NCBI RefSeq assembly: GCF_000430685.1
Contig: NZ_AUMM01000003.1
Location: forward strand, 122,624 to 186,623
Source of the DNA: Tuberibacillus calidus DSM 17572
GTDB taxonomy: Bacteria > Bacillota > Bacilli > Bacillales > Sporolactobacillaceae
Length of the DNA: 64,000 bases
Direction: 5' to 3'
Shown here: piece by piece, positions 1 through 9,281 of the stretch
Layout: every line of letters starts with the position of its first letter
Position numbering within the stretch: position 1 is the first letter of the stretch
The notes under the pieces: model-generated
Told to the model about the DNA's origin: nothing
Databases searched by the model: none
What the model saw: the letters and a program-made list of their open reading frames with translations, nothing else
Made by a program: the position numbers and the translations under genes

Positions 1-87
1 GGCCGGAAAAGGGGCTGTCACTTCTTCAATAAAACGGGTAAGGCGCGCTTTATCCCAGCCATGTATCGGTCGGACTTCCATTACCAT
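1..87 (-). CDS. 5' end of a B12-riboswitch/NrdR-controlled gene, probably ribonucleotide reductase
   Basis: Only the first 29 codons are in the window; the gene runs off the left edge. The ATG at 87 follows a good ribosome site (AAGGTGA, 7 nt spacing); a second in-frame ATG lies at 81. The peptide begins MVMEVRPIHGWDKARLTRF and is too short to name by itself. The upstream DNA is informative: an intrinsic terminator, a cobalamin riboswitch and two NrdR-like boxes in the same orientation. NrdR controls ribonucleotide reductases. A terminator-type cobalamin riboswitch normally shuts off a B12-independent isozyme when adenosylcobalamin is plentiful. The inference is a class I reductase gene. Another B12-repressed gene remains possible. 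Confidence 0.6.
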   Translation of the reverse strand, partial: MVMEVRPIHGWDKARLTRFIEEVTAPFPA

Positions 88-118
88 GATCTTTTCACCT
101 TCCTCATCAATGGATCAA

Positions 119-147
119 ATAAAAAAATCCGCCTGGGGGAGGCGGAT
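119..147 (-). terminator. Intrinsic terminator of the cobalamin riboswitch
   Basis: On the minus strand an 8-bp perfect stem (ATCCGCCT / AGGCGGAT) with a CCCCC loop is followed by seven T residues. It lies between the riboswitch and the start codon at 87, as an expression platform should. Confidence 0.85.
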
Positions 148-229
148 CAAACGATAATGAGAGGTATAAAAAGACACCGGTCACTATCGTTTCACCTTCT
201 CAATCCCCGAAGAATGGAAACTCAGCGCA

Positions 230-392
230 AACCAGGCAGGTCTCCTGACTCATGCTTCATCCTACTCGGAAGCCTTCCCACATCACGCGTGATGCAGTGG
301 CGCCATCCTTTCGTCCGCATTGACAGTTGCGGGGACAGTTTCGGATTTTCACCGAATTCCCTATTAAGCCTTTAGCAGGCACCTGATTTGCT
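230..392 (-). promoter_or_regulatory. Cobalamin (adenosylcobalamin) riboswitch
   Basis: Read on the minus strand, the conserved cobalamin elements appear in order: GGTGCCTG near 385, GGGAAT and GGTGAAAATCC, CCCCGCAACTGT, GCGGACGAAAGGATGGCGCC with the following ACTG, GGGAAGGC, and the B12 box AGTCAGGAGACCTGCC at 235-250. Together with the downstream terminator this is an OFF-switch acting on transcription of the gene at 87. Confidence 0.95.
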
Positions 393-398
393 AGAATT

Positions 399-440
399 CA
401 ATATATTGAGTTTTGTTTCGAAATAAGGCACTACATGTAG
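399..440 (-). promoter_or_regulatory. Pair of NrdR-like boxes
   Basis: Two palindromes, CAATATATTG (399-408) and CTACATGTAG (431-440, within a longer CACTACATGTAGTG), have centres 32 bp apart, about three helical turns. The first fits the NrdR core CWATATATWG exactly; the second differs at the central bases. Paired boxes about three turns apart are typical of NrdR-controlled ribonucleotide reductase promoters. They lie just upstream of the riboswitch, in the expected promoter zone. Confidence 0.65.
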
Positions 441-674
441 TGTGCTTTTATCTTATCATTAAGATCAGCGGTTGGCAACTCTTTTTTTCGTCTAGACGAG
501 AGAAAGGTCGCGTTTAGCATTTTTGAGAAATCGTTAACTAATTGAGGATTCACAGGTCCGAAAGTTTAAACCCTTTTTGTTTTTCCCCATACCGTTTTTC
601 AACATGTTACCAAACTTGATATCAATCTTATCGATGAAGGATAATATAAACTTAAGAGAAAGTGGGGTGATCTA

Positions 675-2717
675 ATGACCAATCATAAGAAACCCAATCG
701 ATTAATCGCCGAAAAATCTCCCTATTTGCTTCAACACGCCTTTCAACCAGTAGATTGGTATCCTTGGGGAGAGGAAGCTTTTGCCAAAGCCAGAAGGGAA
801 GATAAACCTGTATTTGTCAGTATCGGCTATTCAACATGTCATTGGTGTCATGTGATGGCGCGGGAATCCTTTGAGGATGAAGAAGTGGCGCAGCTTCTCA
901 ATGCGCATTTTGTCTCCATTAAATTGGACCGGGAAGAGCGCCCCGATATTGATGCCATTTATATGTCGGTTTGTCAGGCGCTGACCGGGCATGGCGGTTG
1001 GCCTTTAAGCGTGTTTTTAACGCCGGATCAAAAACCGTTTTATGCGGGTACATATTTTCCAAAGGAAAGCCGGTACGGACAGCCGGGATTTCTAGACGTG
1101 CTCGGAACGGTGGCGAGTGCGTACCACAAACAAAAAGAAGAAATAAACCGTTCAGGTGACAAAATCATCCATACATTAAAGCAAATGAAGGCCGACCATG
1201 CCCCAATAAAAGAAGATATCATCGACAACGCCTTTAGCGCGTTTCAAACCGGCTTCGATCCACTTTATGGCGGATTTGGTGAGGCACCGAAGTTTCCAGC
1301 ACCGCATCAATTATTGTTTTTATTGCGTTACGGACGTTGGTATGAAAATCGCCGCGCCGTTGAGATGGTTGAAACAACATTAGAAGGCATCGCGAATGGC
1401 GGCATTCATGACCACATCGGCGGGGGATTTGCCCGTTATGCCACCGATCGTAAGTGGCTCGTTCCGCATTTTGAAAAAATGTTGTATGATCAGGCCATGT
1501 TGATGCTCGCCTACACGGAGGCTTGGCAAGTCACTGGGAATCCTCGCTGGCCGCGCATCGTTGAACGCATCCATCAATATGTCGTTCGTAACATGCAGGA
1601 TGAAAAAGGCGGTTTTTATTCGGCGGAAGATGCCGATTCGGAAGGGGTTGAAGGAAAATTTTATCTTTGGACACCTCAGGACATTGCTTCTGCCCTCGGT
1701 GAAGAAAAGGCTCGTTTTTATTGTCACGTCTACGGCATCACTGAAAAAGGGAATTATAAAAGCGCCAATATTCCGAATCGTATCAGCCGGTCATTAACCG
1801 AAACGGCTCAAGAACAAGGGATGACGGTGGCGGAATTAGAGAAGAAACTGGACGTACTGAACGAAAAGCTTTTTCAAGTTCGGGAAAAACGCGTGCGGCC
1901 GCATAAAGACGATAAAATTTTGACAAGCTGGAACGCATTAATGATTGCGGCGTTGGCCACCGCAGGGCGCATTTTTAAAGAAAAAAAGTATGTTGACACT
2001 GCGCAGCAAGCCTTTCATTTTATTGAAAACACGATGTGGCGGAAGGACGAACTTTTTGCCCGCTATCGGGACGGTGATGTCAATATCCAAGGCTATTTGG
2101 ATGATTATGCTTTTCTCATGTGGGCTTGCGATGCGCTTTATGAGGCCACTTGGCAGGCGGACTATGTTGTGAAAATGAAAGAGACCGCTGACCGGATGAT
2201 TGCGCGCTTTTGGGATGAAGCCCATTTCGGATTCTTTTTAAATCAAGCCGATTCCGGCCTCGTTCTTCGACCAAAAGAAGTCTATGATGGCGCACTTCCT
2301 TCGGGAAACAGCGTCGCTGCGATGATGTTGTTGAAACTTGCCAGAAGGACCGGAAAAATGGACTATGAGGCCTTCGTCGATAAAATGTTTCAGGCATTTG
2401 GAACGGAAATTAATTCGTATCCCATGGGGTATGCCTGGTTTTTATCGGCTTATATGCTCGGGCGAAAGGGAACGAAAGAACTTGTGATTTTAACCGATGA
2501 AAAGACGGATGAACCTTTGGCAGGCGTTTTAAACAACGTTTATCTACCGGAGGTCATCCCGCTCGTAGGCCGCTCGGCAGATTTATATCGAATAGCGTCG
2601 TACACGAAAGATTTTACGTTAGTCAATCATAAAACCACGTATTACCTTTGTGAACATTTTGCCTGTCGAAAACCGACGAACAACGCAGATGAGGTCATCA
2701 AGGTTTTAACAACATGA
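675..2717 (+). CDS. yyaL: YyaL-type thioredoxin-domain protein (DUF255, spermatogenesis-associated protein 20 family)
   Basis: 680 residues, close to B. subtilis YyaL. The N-terminal thioredoxin-fold domain carries the family signature [14 protein letters not shown] with the CHWC pair at residues 55-58. The rest resembles an (alpha/alpha)6-barrel of the N-acylglucosamine 2-epimerase / cellobiose epimerase type (conserved [17 protein letters not shown] and [11 protein letters not shown]). The biochemical role of the family is unsettled; no signal peptide is visible, so a cytoplasmic protein is expected. The start at 675 follows GTGGGGTGA. It is transcribed divergently from the riboswitch-controlled gene and ends with its own terminator, so it is probably monocistronic. 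Confidence 0.9.
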   Translation: MTNHKKPNRLIAEKSPYLLQHAFQPVDWYPWGEEAFAKARREDKPVFVSIGYSTCHWCHVMARESFEDEEVAQLLNAHFVSIKLDREERPDIDAIYMSVCQALTGHGGWPLSVFLTPDQKPFYAGTYFPKESRYGQPGFLDVLGTVASAYHKQKEEINRSGDKIIHTLKQMKADHAPIKEDIIDNAFSAFQTGFDPLYGGFGEAPKFPAPHQLLFLLRYGRWYENRRAVEMVETTLEGIANGGIHDHIGGGFARYATDRKWLVPHFEKMLYDQAMLMLAYTEAWQVTGNPRWPRIVERIHQYVVRNMQDEKGGFYSAEDADSEGVEGKFYLWTPQDIASALGEEKARFYCHVYGITEKGNYKSANIPNRISRSLTETAQEQGMTVAELEKKLDVLNEKLFQVREKRVRPHKDDKILTSWNALMIAALATAGRIFKEKKYVDTAQQAFHFIENTMWRKDELFARYRDGDVNIQGYLDDYAFLMWACDALYEATWQADYVVKMKETADRMIARFWDEAHFGFFLNQADSGLVLRPKEVYDGALPSGNSVAAMMLLKLARRTGKMDYEAFVDKMFQAFGTEINSYPMGYAWFLSAYMLGRKGTKELVILTDEKTDEPLAGVLNNVYLPEVIPLVGRSADLYRIASYTKDFTLVNHKTTYYLCEHFACRKPTNNADEVIKVLTT

Positions 2718-2740
2718 TGTGATGAAGTTTAGAATGGACA

Positions 2741-2777
2741 TCGGATATCGCTTAACTTGCGATATCCGAGCTTTTTA
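2741..2777 (+). terminator. Intrinsic terminator after the YyaL-type gene
   Basis: A perfect 11-bp stem (TCGGATATCGC / GCGATATCCGA) with a 7-nt loop is followed by GCTTTTTAA. Confidence 0.85.
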
Positions 2778-2895
2778 ATGTTGAGATTGGCTATCTTGGC
2801 GATTTGATTCGAAGTTTTTCGTAAGGTGGCTGTTTGTGAGAGTTGGTCAATCCTCCTGTTAATCGCTCCTCTCTCAAGGCGGAAAACAAAAACGA

Positions 2896-2927
2896 ACGAT
2901 CAAGATAAACGGTTCTTAATCGTTTTT
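2896..2927 (+). terminator. Second weaker hairpin with T-run upstream of mrfA
   Basis: ACGAT-c-AAGA pairs with TCTT-a-ATCGT around an 8-nt loop and is followed by TTTTT. It may be a back-up terminator. The rest of 2778-3028 holds no convincing gene. Confidence 0.45.
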
Positions 2928-2932
2928 ATCGG

Positions 2933-2961
2933 TTTTCACGAAAATCTGCAGCTGTTATGAT
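2933..2961 (+). promoter_or_regulatory. Candidate SigA promoter of mrfAB
   Basis: TTTTCA (2933-2938), 17-bp spacer, TATGAT (2956-2961). Expected transcription start near 2968, about 60 nt before mrfA. Confidence 0.45.
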
Positions 2962-3028
2962 AGAAGGAGATGTAGTGAGAGGGGGAAGGGCGTTATTTGG
3001 TCTGACAGCCGAATGAACGCTTTAACAT

Positions 3029-5302
3029 ATGAAAGTACGTAAAAATATGTCCGAACTGTTGGATGAGCTGAAGCGAAATCCAAATGTCGTCCATTGGGAA
3101 ACCATTCCTGAACAATCGGCAAAAACGGTCGATTTTCCCTTGCAAATGCATGACAAACTCGTGCAAGCATTATATAAAAGGGGCATCCGACAATTATATA
3201 CCCATCAGGCGGACGCTTTTTCAACAGCCATAAATGGTGAACATCTCGTGACCGTCACACCGACCGCTTCCGGAAAAACGTTTTGTTATAATTTACCTGT
3301 ACTCCAATCGATCCTAGAAAATCATCATACGCGTGCCCTTTATTTGTTTCCGACAAAAGCTTTGGCACAAGACCAGAAAAGTGAAATGAATGATATGATA
3401 GAGGAGATGGGGGTAGCGATCAACAGTTATACCTATGATGGTGATACCCCAGGTAGCATTCGGCAAAAAATCCGCAAAGCAGGACACATCGTTATGACGA
3501 ACCCGGATATGCTTCATTCGGCTATATTGCCGCATCATACAAAATGGGTGTCGCTTTTTGAAAACCTTCGCTATGTCGTCATTGATGAATTGCATACATA
3601 CCGCGGGGTTTTTGGCAGCCATGTCGCGAATGTCATTCGGCGGCTGAAAAGGATTGCGGCTTATTACGGAAGCCATCCGACATTCATTTGCACATCGGCA
3701 ACCATCGCCAATCCGAAGGAACATGCGGAGTATCTGACGGGAACCACCATGAAGTTAATTGCCAATAACGGGGCGCCTTCCGTCAAAAAGCATTTTATTT
3801 TTTACAATCCTCCGGTCGTGAATCAAACGCTAAATATTCGAAGGAGCGCTTCCCTAGAAGTGCGGGAATTGGCGAAAACCTTCTTAGAAAATGATGTGCA
3901 AACGATCGTTTTTGCTCGAAGCCGGACGAGAGTGGAAATTTTACTAAATTATTTACAATCCATGAATGCCGGACGGAAGGAAAGAGCGGCGATCCGCGCT
4001 TATCGCGGCGGTTATTTACCCTCGGAACGACGGGAGATTGAACGTGGTTTAAGAAACGGTGAGATAAAAGGGGTCGTGAGCACCAATGCCTTGGAGCTTG
4101 GCGTGGATATTGGCGAATTAGAAGCATGCATTCTCACCGGATACCCCGGATCAGTCGCGAGCACTTGGCAACAAGCCGGCCGTGCCGGACGCCGGGATGA
4201 TGAAGCCGTCATCGTCCTTGTGGCAACGTCCAATCCGATGGATCAATACATCATCCATCATCCGGATTACTTTTTTCATCGAAATCCCGAGGAAGCCCGC
4301 ATCAATCCTGATAACATCATCATTTTGGTAGATCATATCAAATGCGCTGCTTATGAACTCCCTTTTCATGAACACGAAACGTTCGATGGCATCGATATCC
4401 ATGACATTTGCACGTACCTCAGCGATCAGGATGTGTTGCATTTTTCAAGCGGCAGATGGTTTTGGATGAATGATGCTTTTCCGGCAAACAATATCAGCTT
4501 GCGTTCAGCTGCCCAAGACAATGTCGTCATCATTGACCAAACCCATACCGGACACAACAGAGTGATTGGTGAAATGGATCGTTTCGGTGCGATGACGATG
4601 CTTCATGAAGAGGCGATTTATATGCATCAAGGTGAGCAATATCAAGTGGAGACCCTTGACTGGGACGAGAAAAAAGCGTTTGTCCGTAAAGTGGATGTGA
4701 ATTATTATACGGACGCCAATCTTGCTGTTCAACTTGATGTGTTGGAAGTCGATAAAATCAGTGAAGAAGCGCTTATCGAACGCGCTTACGGGGATGTCAG
4801 CGTGCGGGCGAAAGCGACATTGTTTAAGAAAATTCGCTTTGAAACACATGATAATATCGGTTGGGGGCCGATCCATTTACCGGAGGAAGAAATGCATACG
4901 TCTTCTGCTTGGATATCCTTCAAGGATAAACAGACATTTGCCGGAAAGGAAGCGGAAAATGCGCTTCTCGGCCTTTCCCATCTGTTAAAACATGCCGCCC
5001 CATTATTTGTGATGTGTGATGTGTCCGACTTGGAGGTCGTACCGATGATTAAGGCCCCTCATAACGGCCACGCTACGATTTTTTTGTACGATAAATATCC
5101 TGGCGGCATTGGGCTTAGTGAACGGATTTATGAAAAAATGGACGTCTTACTTCGGGAAGTTTACCAAATGGCGGTAAGCTGCCGCTGTGAATCTGGGTGC
5201 CCGTCTTGTATCGGCACAGACCTTGAGGGCGAGGCGCATGGGAAACAAACGATCATAAAATGGCTGAAAACGTTAATAGGTGACAAACATTATGTCTCTT
5301 AA
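3029..5302 (+). CDS. mrfA: MrfA (YprA) superfamily 2 DNA helicase with DUF1998 domain
   Basis: 757 residues; B. subtilis MrfA (YprA) is about 749. Walker A reads TPTASGKT (about 77-84) and the DEAH-type Walker B reads VIDELH (about 186). Helicase motif VI is QQAGRAGRRDDEA. The C-terminal DUF1998 region ends in a four-cysteine cluster (CRCESGCPSC, about 718-727), presumably binding zinc. In B. subtilis MrfA and MrfB act together in repair of mitomycin C adducts, outside UvrABC. An in-frame stop at 3014 restricts the start to ATG 3029 or ATG 3047; neither has a strong ribosome site. The end overlaps mrfB, so the two are translated as a pair. Confidence 0.93.
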   Translation: MKVRKNMSELLDELKRNPNVVHWETIPEQSAKTVDFPLQMHDKLVQALYKRGIRQLYTHQADAFSTAINGEHLVTVTPTASGKTFCYNLPVLQSILENHHTRALYLFPTKALAQDQKSEMNDMIEEMGVAINSYTYDGDTPGSIRQKIRKAGHIVMTNPDMLHSAILPHHTKWVSLFENLRYVVIDELHTYRGVFGSHVANVIRRLKRIAAYYGSHPTFICTSATIANPKEHAEYLTGTTMKLIANNGAPSVKKHFIFYNPPVVNQTLNIRRSASLEVRELAKTFLENDVQTIVFARSRTRVEILLNYLQSMNAGRKERAAIRAYRGGYLPSERREIERGLRNGEIKGVVSTNALELGVDIGELEACILTGYPGSVASTWQQAGRAGRRDDEAVIVLVATSNPMDQYIIHHPDYFFHRNPEEARINPDNIIILVDHIKCAAYELPFHEHETFDGIDIHDICTYLSDQDVLHFSSGRWFWMNDAFPANNISLRSAAQDNVVIIDQTHTGHNRVIGEMDRFGAMTMLHEEAIYMHQGEQYQVETLDWDEKKAFVRKVDVNYYTDANLAVQLDVLEVDKISEEALIERAYGDVSVRAKATLFKKIRFETHDNIGWGPIHLPEEEMHTSSAWISFKDKQTFAGKEAENALLGLSHLLKHAAPLFVMCDVSDLEVVPMIKAPHNGHATIFLYDKYPGGIGLSERIYEKMDVLLREVYQMAVSCRCESGCPSCIGTDLEGEAHGKQTIIKWLKTLIGDKHYVS

Positions 5303-6557
5303 AAAACAACTGGAAAGGTATAAAAAGCACCTGAATACGCCGGAAAAGGCGAACCCGGAAAAATCGCCGCATGCCCCCAATGACCGTTTAACCCGAGCCG
5401 TCAAGGAGGCGGCGCATGCGCTAGGCGCAGAGCTGCGAACGTTAGATGAGCAGATGATTTTAGTGCGAAAGACGCGTGTGCCGCTTACCGCCCTTCACGG
5501 GAGGCGCCCGCTTAAAGATATTTTTCAAGCGGTCTCCCTTTGGCAAACCGGACAGATTCGCCATCCATTATCGGCGAAAGGTCTAAACGCTCAGGACTTA
5601 TTATTTTTTGATACGGAAACGACGGGGTTATCGTCCGGTGCGGGGCATATGATTTTTCTTCTTGGCTGCGGGGCGATACATGGGGATGAACTTATCATCA
5701 CCCAATATTTTTTACCGGGACCTGGTCATGAAGCCGCTTTTTATTATCATTTTTTATCTGATGTGAAAGATTTGTCCAATTTAGTCACATTCAACGGAAA
5801 GGCCTTTGATTGGCCGCGCGTGAAAACGCGAGTGGCTTTTGTCCGTGATGCCGTACCACATCTTCCGGCATTTGGCCACTTTGATTTGCTTCATGCGAGC
5901 CGCCGGCTTTGGAAAAATCAATGGGATTCCGTGCGACTTTCTGTTGTGGAAGAAAATATTCTCGGGTTTCACCGTCAAAATGATATTCCAGGGCACATGG
6001 CGCCATTTCTCTACTTTGAATTTTTAAAAAGCCCCAAAGCATCACTTGTTGAAGGGATTTTCCGCCATAATGCGGACGACATCAAAACGTTATTATCGCT
6101 TTATAGCCATTTGACACATCTGATTCATTTTCACAACATTGATCCGCATGACGACGAAATATTTGCATTGGCAAGATGGTCATACGCTCTGGGCGAATAT
6201 GCGACCGCCTTGGACATGCTCGATCAAGTTGAAGCAATAACTCTGACACCTGATACGGCCCGTTTCGTTCGCTTGCGTGCGGATTGTTTAAAAAAAGTGG
6301 GGAAACTAAAGGAAGCCTTAGAGATTTATAAAACGTTGGCAGGCCAACCGTGGGTGGAAGACCCTGCGGTATTGATTGAGTGCGCAAAACTTTACGAACA
6401 CTTTTCCAAGGATTTCGAACAGGCTCTCTACTATGCGGAGAAGGCACATCAATTGCTTTTGAAAAAAACAGGCATGAGTCCAGAACGGTTACATAAAGTT
6501 AAATTGGATATCCAAAAACGGCTCAACCGGTTAAGGGAAAAAATCAACGTTTCCTAA
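5292..6557 (+). CDS. mrfB: MrfB (YprB) DEDD-type exonuclease with TPR-like tail
   Basis: 421 residues from ATG 5292 (MSLKKQLERYKKH), chosen because B. subtilis YprB also begins MSLK; an alternative GTG lies at 5280. The RNase H-like exonuclease fold begins at FFDTETTGLSSG (about 107), giving the first catalytic Asp/Glu pair, with VTFNGKAFDWPR and RHNADDIKTLLSLY as the later acidic motifs. The last third (about 285-420) is helical and TPR-like. It overlaps mrfA by 11 nt. The pair forms the mitomycin-repair operon known in B. subtilis. Confidence 0.92.
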   Translation: MSLKKQLERYKKHLNTPEKANPEKSPHAPNDRLTRAVKEAAHALGAELRTLDEQMILVRKTRVPLTALHGRRPLKDIFQAVSLWQTGQIRHPLSAKGLNAQDLLFFDTETTGLSSGAGHMIFLLGCGAIHGDELIITQYFLPGPGHEAAFYYHFLSDVKDLSNLVTFNGKAFDWPRVKTRVAFVRDAVPHLPAFGHFDLLHASRRLWKNQWDSVRLSVVEENILGFHRQNDIPGHMAPFLYFEFLKSPKASLVEGIFRHNADDIKTLLSLYSHLTHLIHFHNIDPHDDEIFALARWSYALGEYATALDMLDQVEAITLTPDTARFVRLRADCLKKVGKLKEALEIYKTLAGQPWVEDPAVLIECAKLYEHFSKDFEQALYYAEKAHQLLLKKTGMSPERLHKVKLDIQKRLNRLREKINVS

Positions 6558-6718
6558 GGGAAATTCTCGTTATTTATTCCCCGGGCAAGCGCAAAATTAG
6601 CCAGGAATCGCCACCAAATATTGGTGAATTTGTCATTAAAAATTGAAGAAATCCCTCTTTTGTCGAATGACTGTACATCTTATGATTAATACAGATGTTC
6701 GAGAAGGGGGTAGGCATC

Positions 6719-6790
6719 ATGATACGACTTCTTGTTTATCTCTTCTTTATCATAATTGGTGCCGTATTTATTTTCATGAATAGCTTTTAA
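6719..6790 (+). CDS. 23-residue hydrophobic membrane peptide
   Basis: The reading frame encodes 23 residues starting MIRLLVYLFFIIIG and ending FMNSF: one transmembrane helix and almost nothing else. A strong ribosome site (GAGAAGGGGG) lies 6-8 nt before the ATG, which makes chance unlikely. It sits between mrfB and gpsB, where B. subtilis has cotD and ypsA, both absent here. A TATGAT box lies at 6681-6686 but no clear -35. Function unknown; very short membrane peptides often bind and tune a membrane complex, but that is only analogy. Confidence 0.6.
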   Translation: MIRLLVYLFFIIIGAVFIFMNSF

Positions 6791-7026
6791 TGATCGGTCC
6801 ATATCGAAGCGATGAAGCGATCAATGGGCTTGATCGTTCGTTGCCAGCTAGTTATTAGAGTGGAGGATGGCGAGAAGAAGTAGTAATATCTATATAAAGA
6901 AAGTTCCTGGATTTATCCATTCGTGGACAGGCTTCATCGTAACGTAATATAAACCGATATAAAACATTGACAAGCTATAGGCAGTCTGAAAAAATAAAAA
7001 TATTAAGGTTTTTTGAGGTGACGAGA

Positions 7027-7332
7027 ATGGATGGTAAATTAACACAATTAACCGCCAAAGATATTTTGGAAAAAGATTTTAAAACGTCATTGCGGGGTTA
7101 TTCACCGGAAGAGGTAGACCAATTTCTCGATATCATTATTAAAGACTATGAGACGTTAAATAATGAAATTGAACGGTTAAGGCAAGAAAACCAACGGCTA
7201 CGCCAAGAATTAAGCAACTATAAATCGGAGAAACGCCGTCCATTTGCTGCACAAGGACAAACCAATTACGATATTCTAAAACGTTTATCCAACTTGGAAA
7301 AACACGTCTTCGGCAGTCGTCTACACGACTAG
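7027..7332 (+). CDS. gpsB: Cell-cycle protein GpsB (DivIVA-like)
   Basis: 101 residues (B. subtilis GpsB is 98). The N-terminal DivIVA-like lipid-binding domain reads [18 protein letters not shown], then [18 protein letters not shown] and a heptad coiled coil to about residue 68. The C-terminal trimerisation segment [16 protein letters not shown] is present. GpsB coordinates division and elongation by moving the penicillin-binding protein PBP1 between septum and side wall. ATG 7027 is preceded by GAGGTGACGAGA; longer frames upstream use a poor TTG. The gene lies directly before rnpB, as in B. subtilis. Confidence 0.95.
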   Translation: MDGKLTQLTAKDILEKDFKTSLRGYSPEEVDQFLDIIIKDYETLNNEIERLRQENQRLRQELSNYKSEKRRPFAAQGQTNYDILKRLSNLEKHVFGSRLHD

Positions 7333-7359
7333 CCTCCTTAGTTTTACAATAATTTCCGG

Positions 7360-7388
7360 TTGAGCATTTGGTCGATGCTTGTTATAAT
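7360..7388 (+). promoter_or_regulatory. SigA promoter of rnpB
   Basis: TTGAGC (7360-7365), 17-bp spacer, TATAAT (7383-7388), with the start of the RNA about 13 nt downstream. Confidence 0.85.
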
Positions 7389-7401
7389 AATAAATCGTGA
7401 C

Positions 7402-7808
7402 GTGTTCATTCGCGTTCGGGTAATCGCGGCATTCCCACGGAATGTTGAGGAAAGTCCATGCTCGCACGATCTGTGATGATCGTAGTGTTCGTGCCTGGCG
7501 AAACCATAAGCCAGGGTAGTCCGGTTTTGACTGGGCTAACGGCTGGTGTACCGCCTAAGTCTTCGGATATGGCGGTAAACCTATAAAAGTGCCACAGTGA
7601 CGAAGTTCCGTCGGAAACGGCGGAAGTGGAACGCGGTAAACCCCACGAGCGAGAAACTCAAATTTGGTAGAGGAACCCTCTGGAAGGAAACGAACGGAAG
7701 GAGGGACGGGCTACGGGCTCGTAGATAGATGATTACCGCCTGCGTACGAGGAGAAATCCGCAAGAGTACAATGGTACAGAACATGGCTTATAGAACGCGG
7801 TGAACACT
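7402..7808 (+). ncRNA. rnpB: RNase P RNA, Bacillus type (class B)
   Basis: The conserved cores are clear: GTTCGGGTAATCGC near the 5' end, GAGGAAAGTCCATGCTCGCAC, GTGTTCGTGCC, CCATAAGC, GTCTTCGGATATGGC, AAGTGCCACAGTGACGAAG, GTGGAACGCGGTAAACCCC, CGAGCGAGAAA, TAGATAGATGATTACCGCC and the 3' ACATGGCTTATAGAACG. It is the catalytic subunit that trims tRNA 5' leaders with RnpA. Ends are estimated by comparison with B. subtilis rnpB; total length about 407 nt is normal. Confidence 0.97.
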
Positions 7809-7817
7809 AGAACGGAC

Positions 7818-7840
7818 GCCCTCATGACTTGAGGGCTTTT
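7818..7840 (+). terminator. rnpB terminator
   Basis: GCCCTCA / TGAGGGC stem (7818-7824, 7830-7836) followed by TTTT and AT-rich DNA. Confidence 0.85.
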
Positions 7841-7972
7841 ATTATACATACTTTTAGTGAGCATCATGACCTGGGTTTTGATGCTTGCGACATTTGGACA
7901 TGCTGATCGCTTTTAAATTTTCAAAGTAAAAATGGCGATGAAATGAATGTTACTCAAAAGCGCGTTGCAATA

Positions 7973-7981
7973 TGTTATACT
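7973..7981 (+). promoter_or_regulatory. Extended -10 promoter element before the THUMP methyltransferase
   Basis: TGTTATACT fits the TGnTATAAT extended -10 pattern; no good -35 is seen. It would start transcription about 80 nt before the gene at 8068. Confidence 0.45.
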
Positions 7982-8067
7982 CAGATTAAGGGGCTGTCTA
8001 AATGGCGGCCTTATTTTTTCGGGATGAATGGAAAAAATGAGTAGAAATAGCGTCCGGAGGTTTTTAC

Positions 8068-9219
8068 ATGAATACGGCCCCTCTAAAAATCGTTGCGACA
8101 GCTGCGATGGGTATTGAGGCTATTGTGGCTGATGAAGTGAAAAAGCTTGGTTACACCGATGTGACGGTGGAAAACGGAAAAGTGTCCATTTACGGTACCG
8201 AGCGGGATGTGGCACGCTTGAACCTTTGGCTAAGAGCAGCCGACCGCATCAAAATTGAAGTCGCGTCATTTCCAGCGACAAGTTTTGAGGAATTATTTGA
8301 ACGAACAAAGGCCATTCCATGGGCCGATTTTTTACCGGTTAATGCAGAATTTCCTGTCAGTGGCAAATCCGTAAAGTCGGGGCTTTATAGCGTCCCGGAT
8401 TGCCAGGCGATCGTTAAGAAAGCCATTGTCGAAAGTTTAAGGAAGACATACCGCATCGATTGGTTTAAGGAAGACGGTCCGTTATTTAAAATAGAAGTGG
8501 CGCTTTTAAAAGATGTCGCCACATTGTCGATCGATACAAGCGGTAGCGGTTTACATAAGCGCGGTTACCGGTATTTCCATGGGAAAGCTCCATTAAAAGA
8601 AACGATGGCAGCCGCGATGATTTATCTCACGCGCTGGACGCCTGACCGGCCATTTGTCGATCCTTTTTGTGGCTCAGGGACTTTACCGATTGAGGCGGCC
8701 ATGATTGGACAAAATATTGCCCCTGGTTTTAACCGTGATTTTGTTTCAGAAAACTGGCCATGGATCGATAAAAAAGTATGGGACGAGGTACGAACAGAAG
8801 CCGAAGATCTTGCCAATTACGATCAGCCGTTAGATATTTCCGGTTTTGACATCGATCATCGCATGGTGGAGTTGTCGATCGCTAATGCCAAAGAAATCGG
8901 TCTAAGTGAACTCATTACTTTTAAACAAATGCAAGTCAAAGATTTTCGAACGACCAAAGAATATGGGGTATTGGTTGGAAATCCTCCATATGGTGAACGG
9001 CTCGGGACGGATGAGGAAGTGCGCCGGCTTTATCAAGATATGGGTAAGACTTTGCTTCAATATGATACATGGTCCTTTTATTTTCTTGTCAGCCACCCGA
9101 ATTTTGAAAAACTGTTCGGCAGAAAAGCGTCAAAGAAACGAAAATTGTATAACGGAAACATCCGCACGGATTATTATCAATTTTTTGGTCCGCTGCCACG
9201 GAAAAAAGGCGACATTTAG
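8068..9219 (+). CDS. ypsC: THUMP-domain 23S rRNA guanine-N2 methyltransferase (YpsC/RlmL family)
   Basis: 383 residues, as B. subtilis YpsC (385). The N-terminal ferredoxin-like and THUMP RNA-binding region spans about 1-160. The Rossmann-fold methylase domain has VDPFCGSGTLPIEA (about 196-209, the SAM-binding glycine motif) and the amino-methylase motif NPPYGER (305-311), typical of base N2-methylation. E. coli RlmL modifies G2445 of 23S rRNA; the same role is expected here. The start at 8068 follows a CGGAGG ribosome site. Position after rnpB is conserved with B. subtilis. Confidence 0.93.
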   Translation: MNTAPLKIVATAAMGIEAIVADEVKKLGYTDVTVENGKVSIYGTERDVARLNLWLRAADRIKIEVASFPATSFEELFERTKAIPWADFLPVNAEFPVSGKSVKSGLYSVPDCQAIVKKAIVESLRKTYRIDWFKEDGPLFKIEVALLKDVATLSIDTSGSGLHKRGYRYFHGKAPLKETMAAAMIYLTRWTPDRPFVDPFCGSGTLPIEAAMIGQNIAPGFNRDFVSENWPWIDKKVWDEVRTEAEDLANYDQPLDISGFDIDHRMVELSIANAKEIGLSELITFKQMQVKDFRTTKEYGVLVGNPPYGERLGTDEEVRRLYQDMGKTLLQYDTWSFYFLVSHPNFEKLFGRKASKKRKLYNGNIRTDYYQFFGPLPRKKGDI

Positions 9220-9281
9220 CAGGAATTTCCCCTCCGTTAAAAGAAATGAATCATAAATACATAAAAAAGGTTGTGGGAAAA

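Noticed and set aside
61..375. Open frame of 104 codons on the + strand
   Set aside because: It runs across the cobalamin riboswitch on the other strand, has no ribosome site, and its peptide has no protein-like pattern.
7581..7784. Open frame on the minus strand
   Set aside because: It lies entirely inside the RNase P RNA gene.
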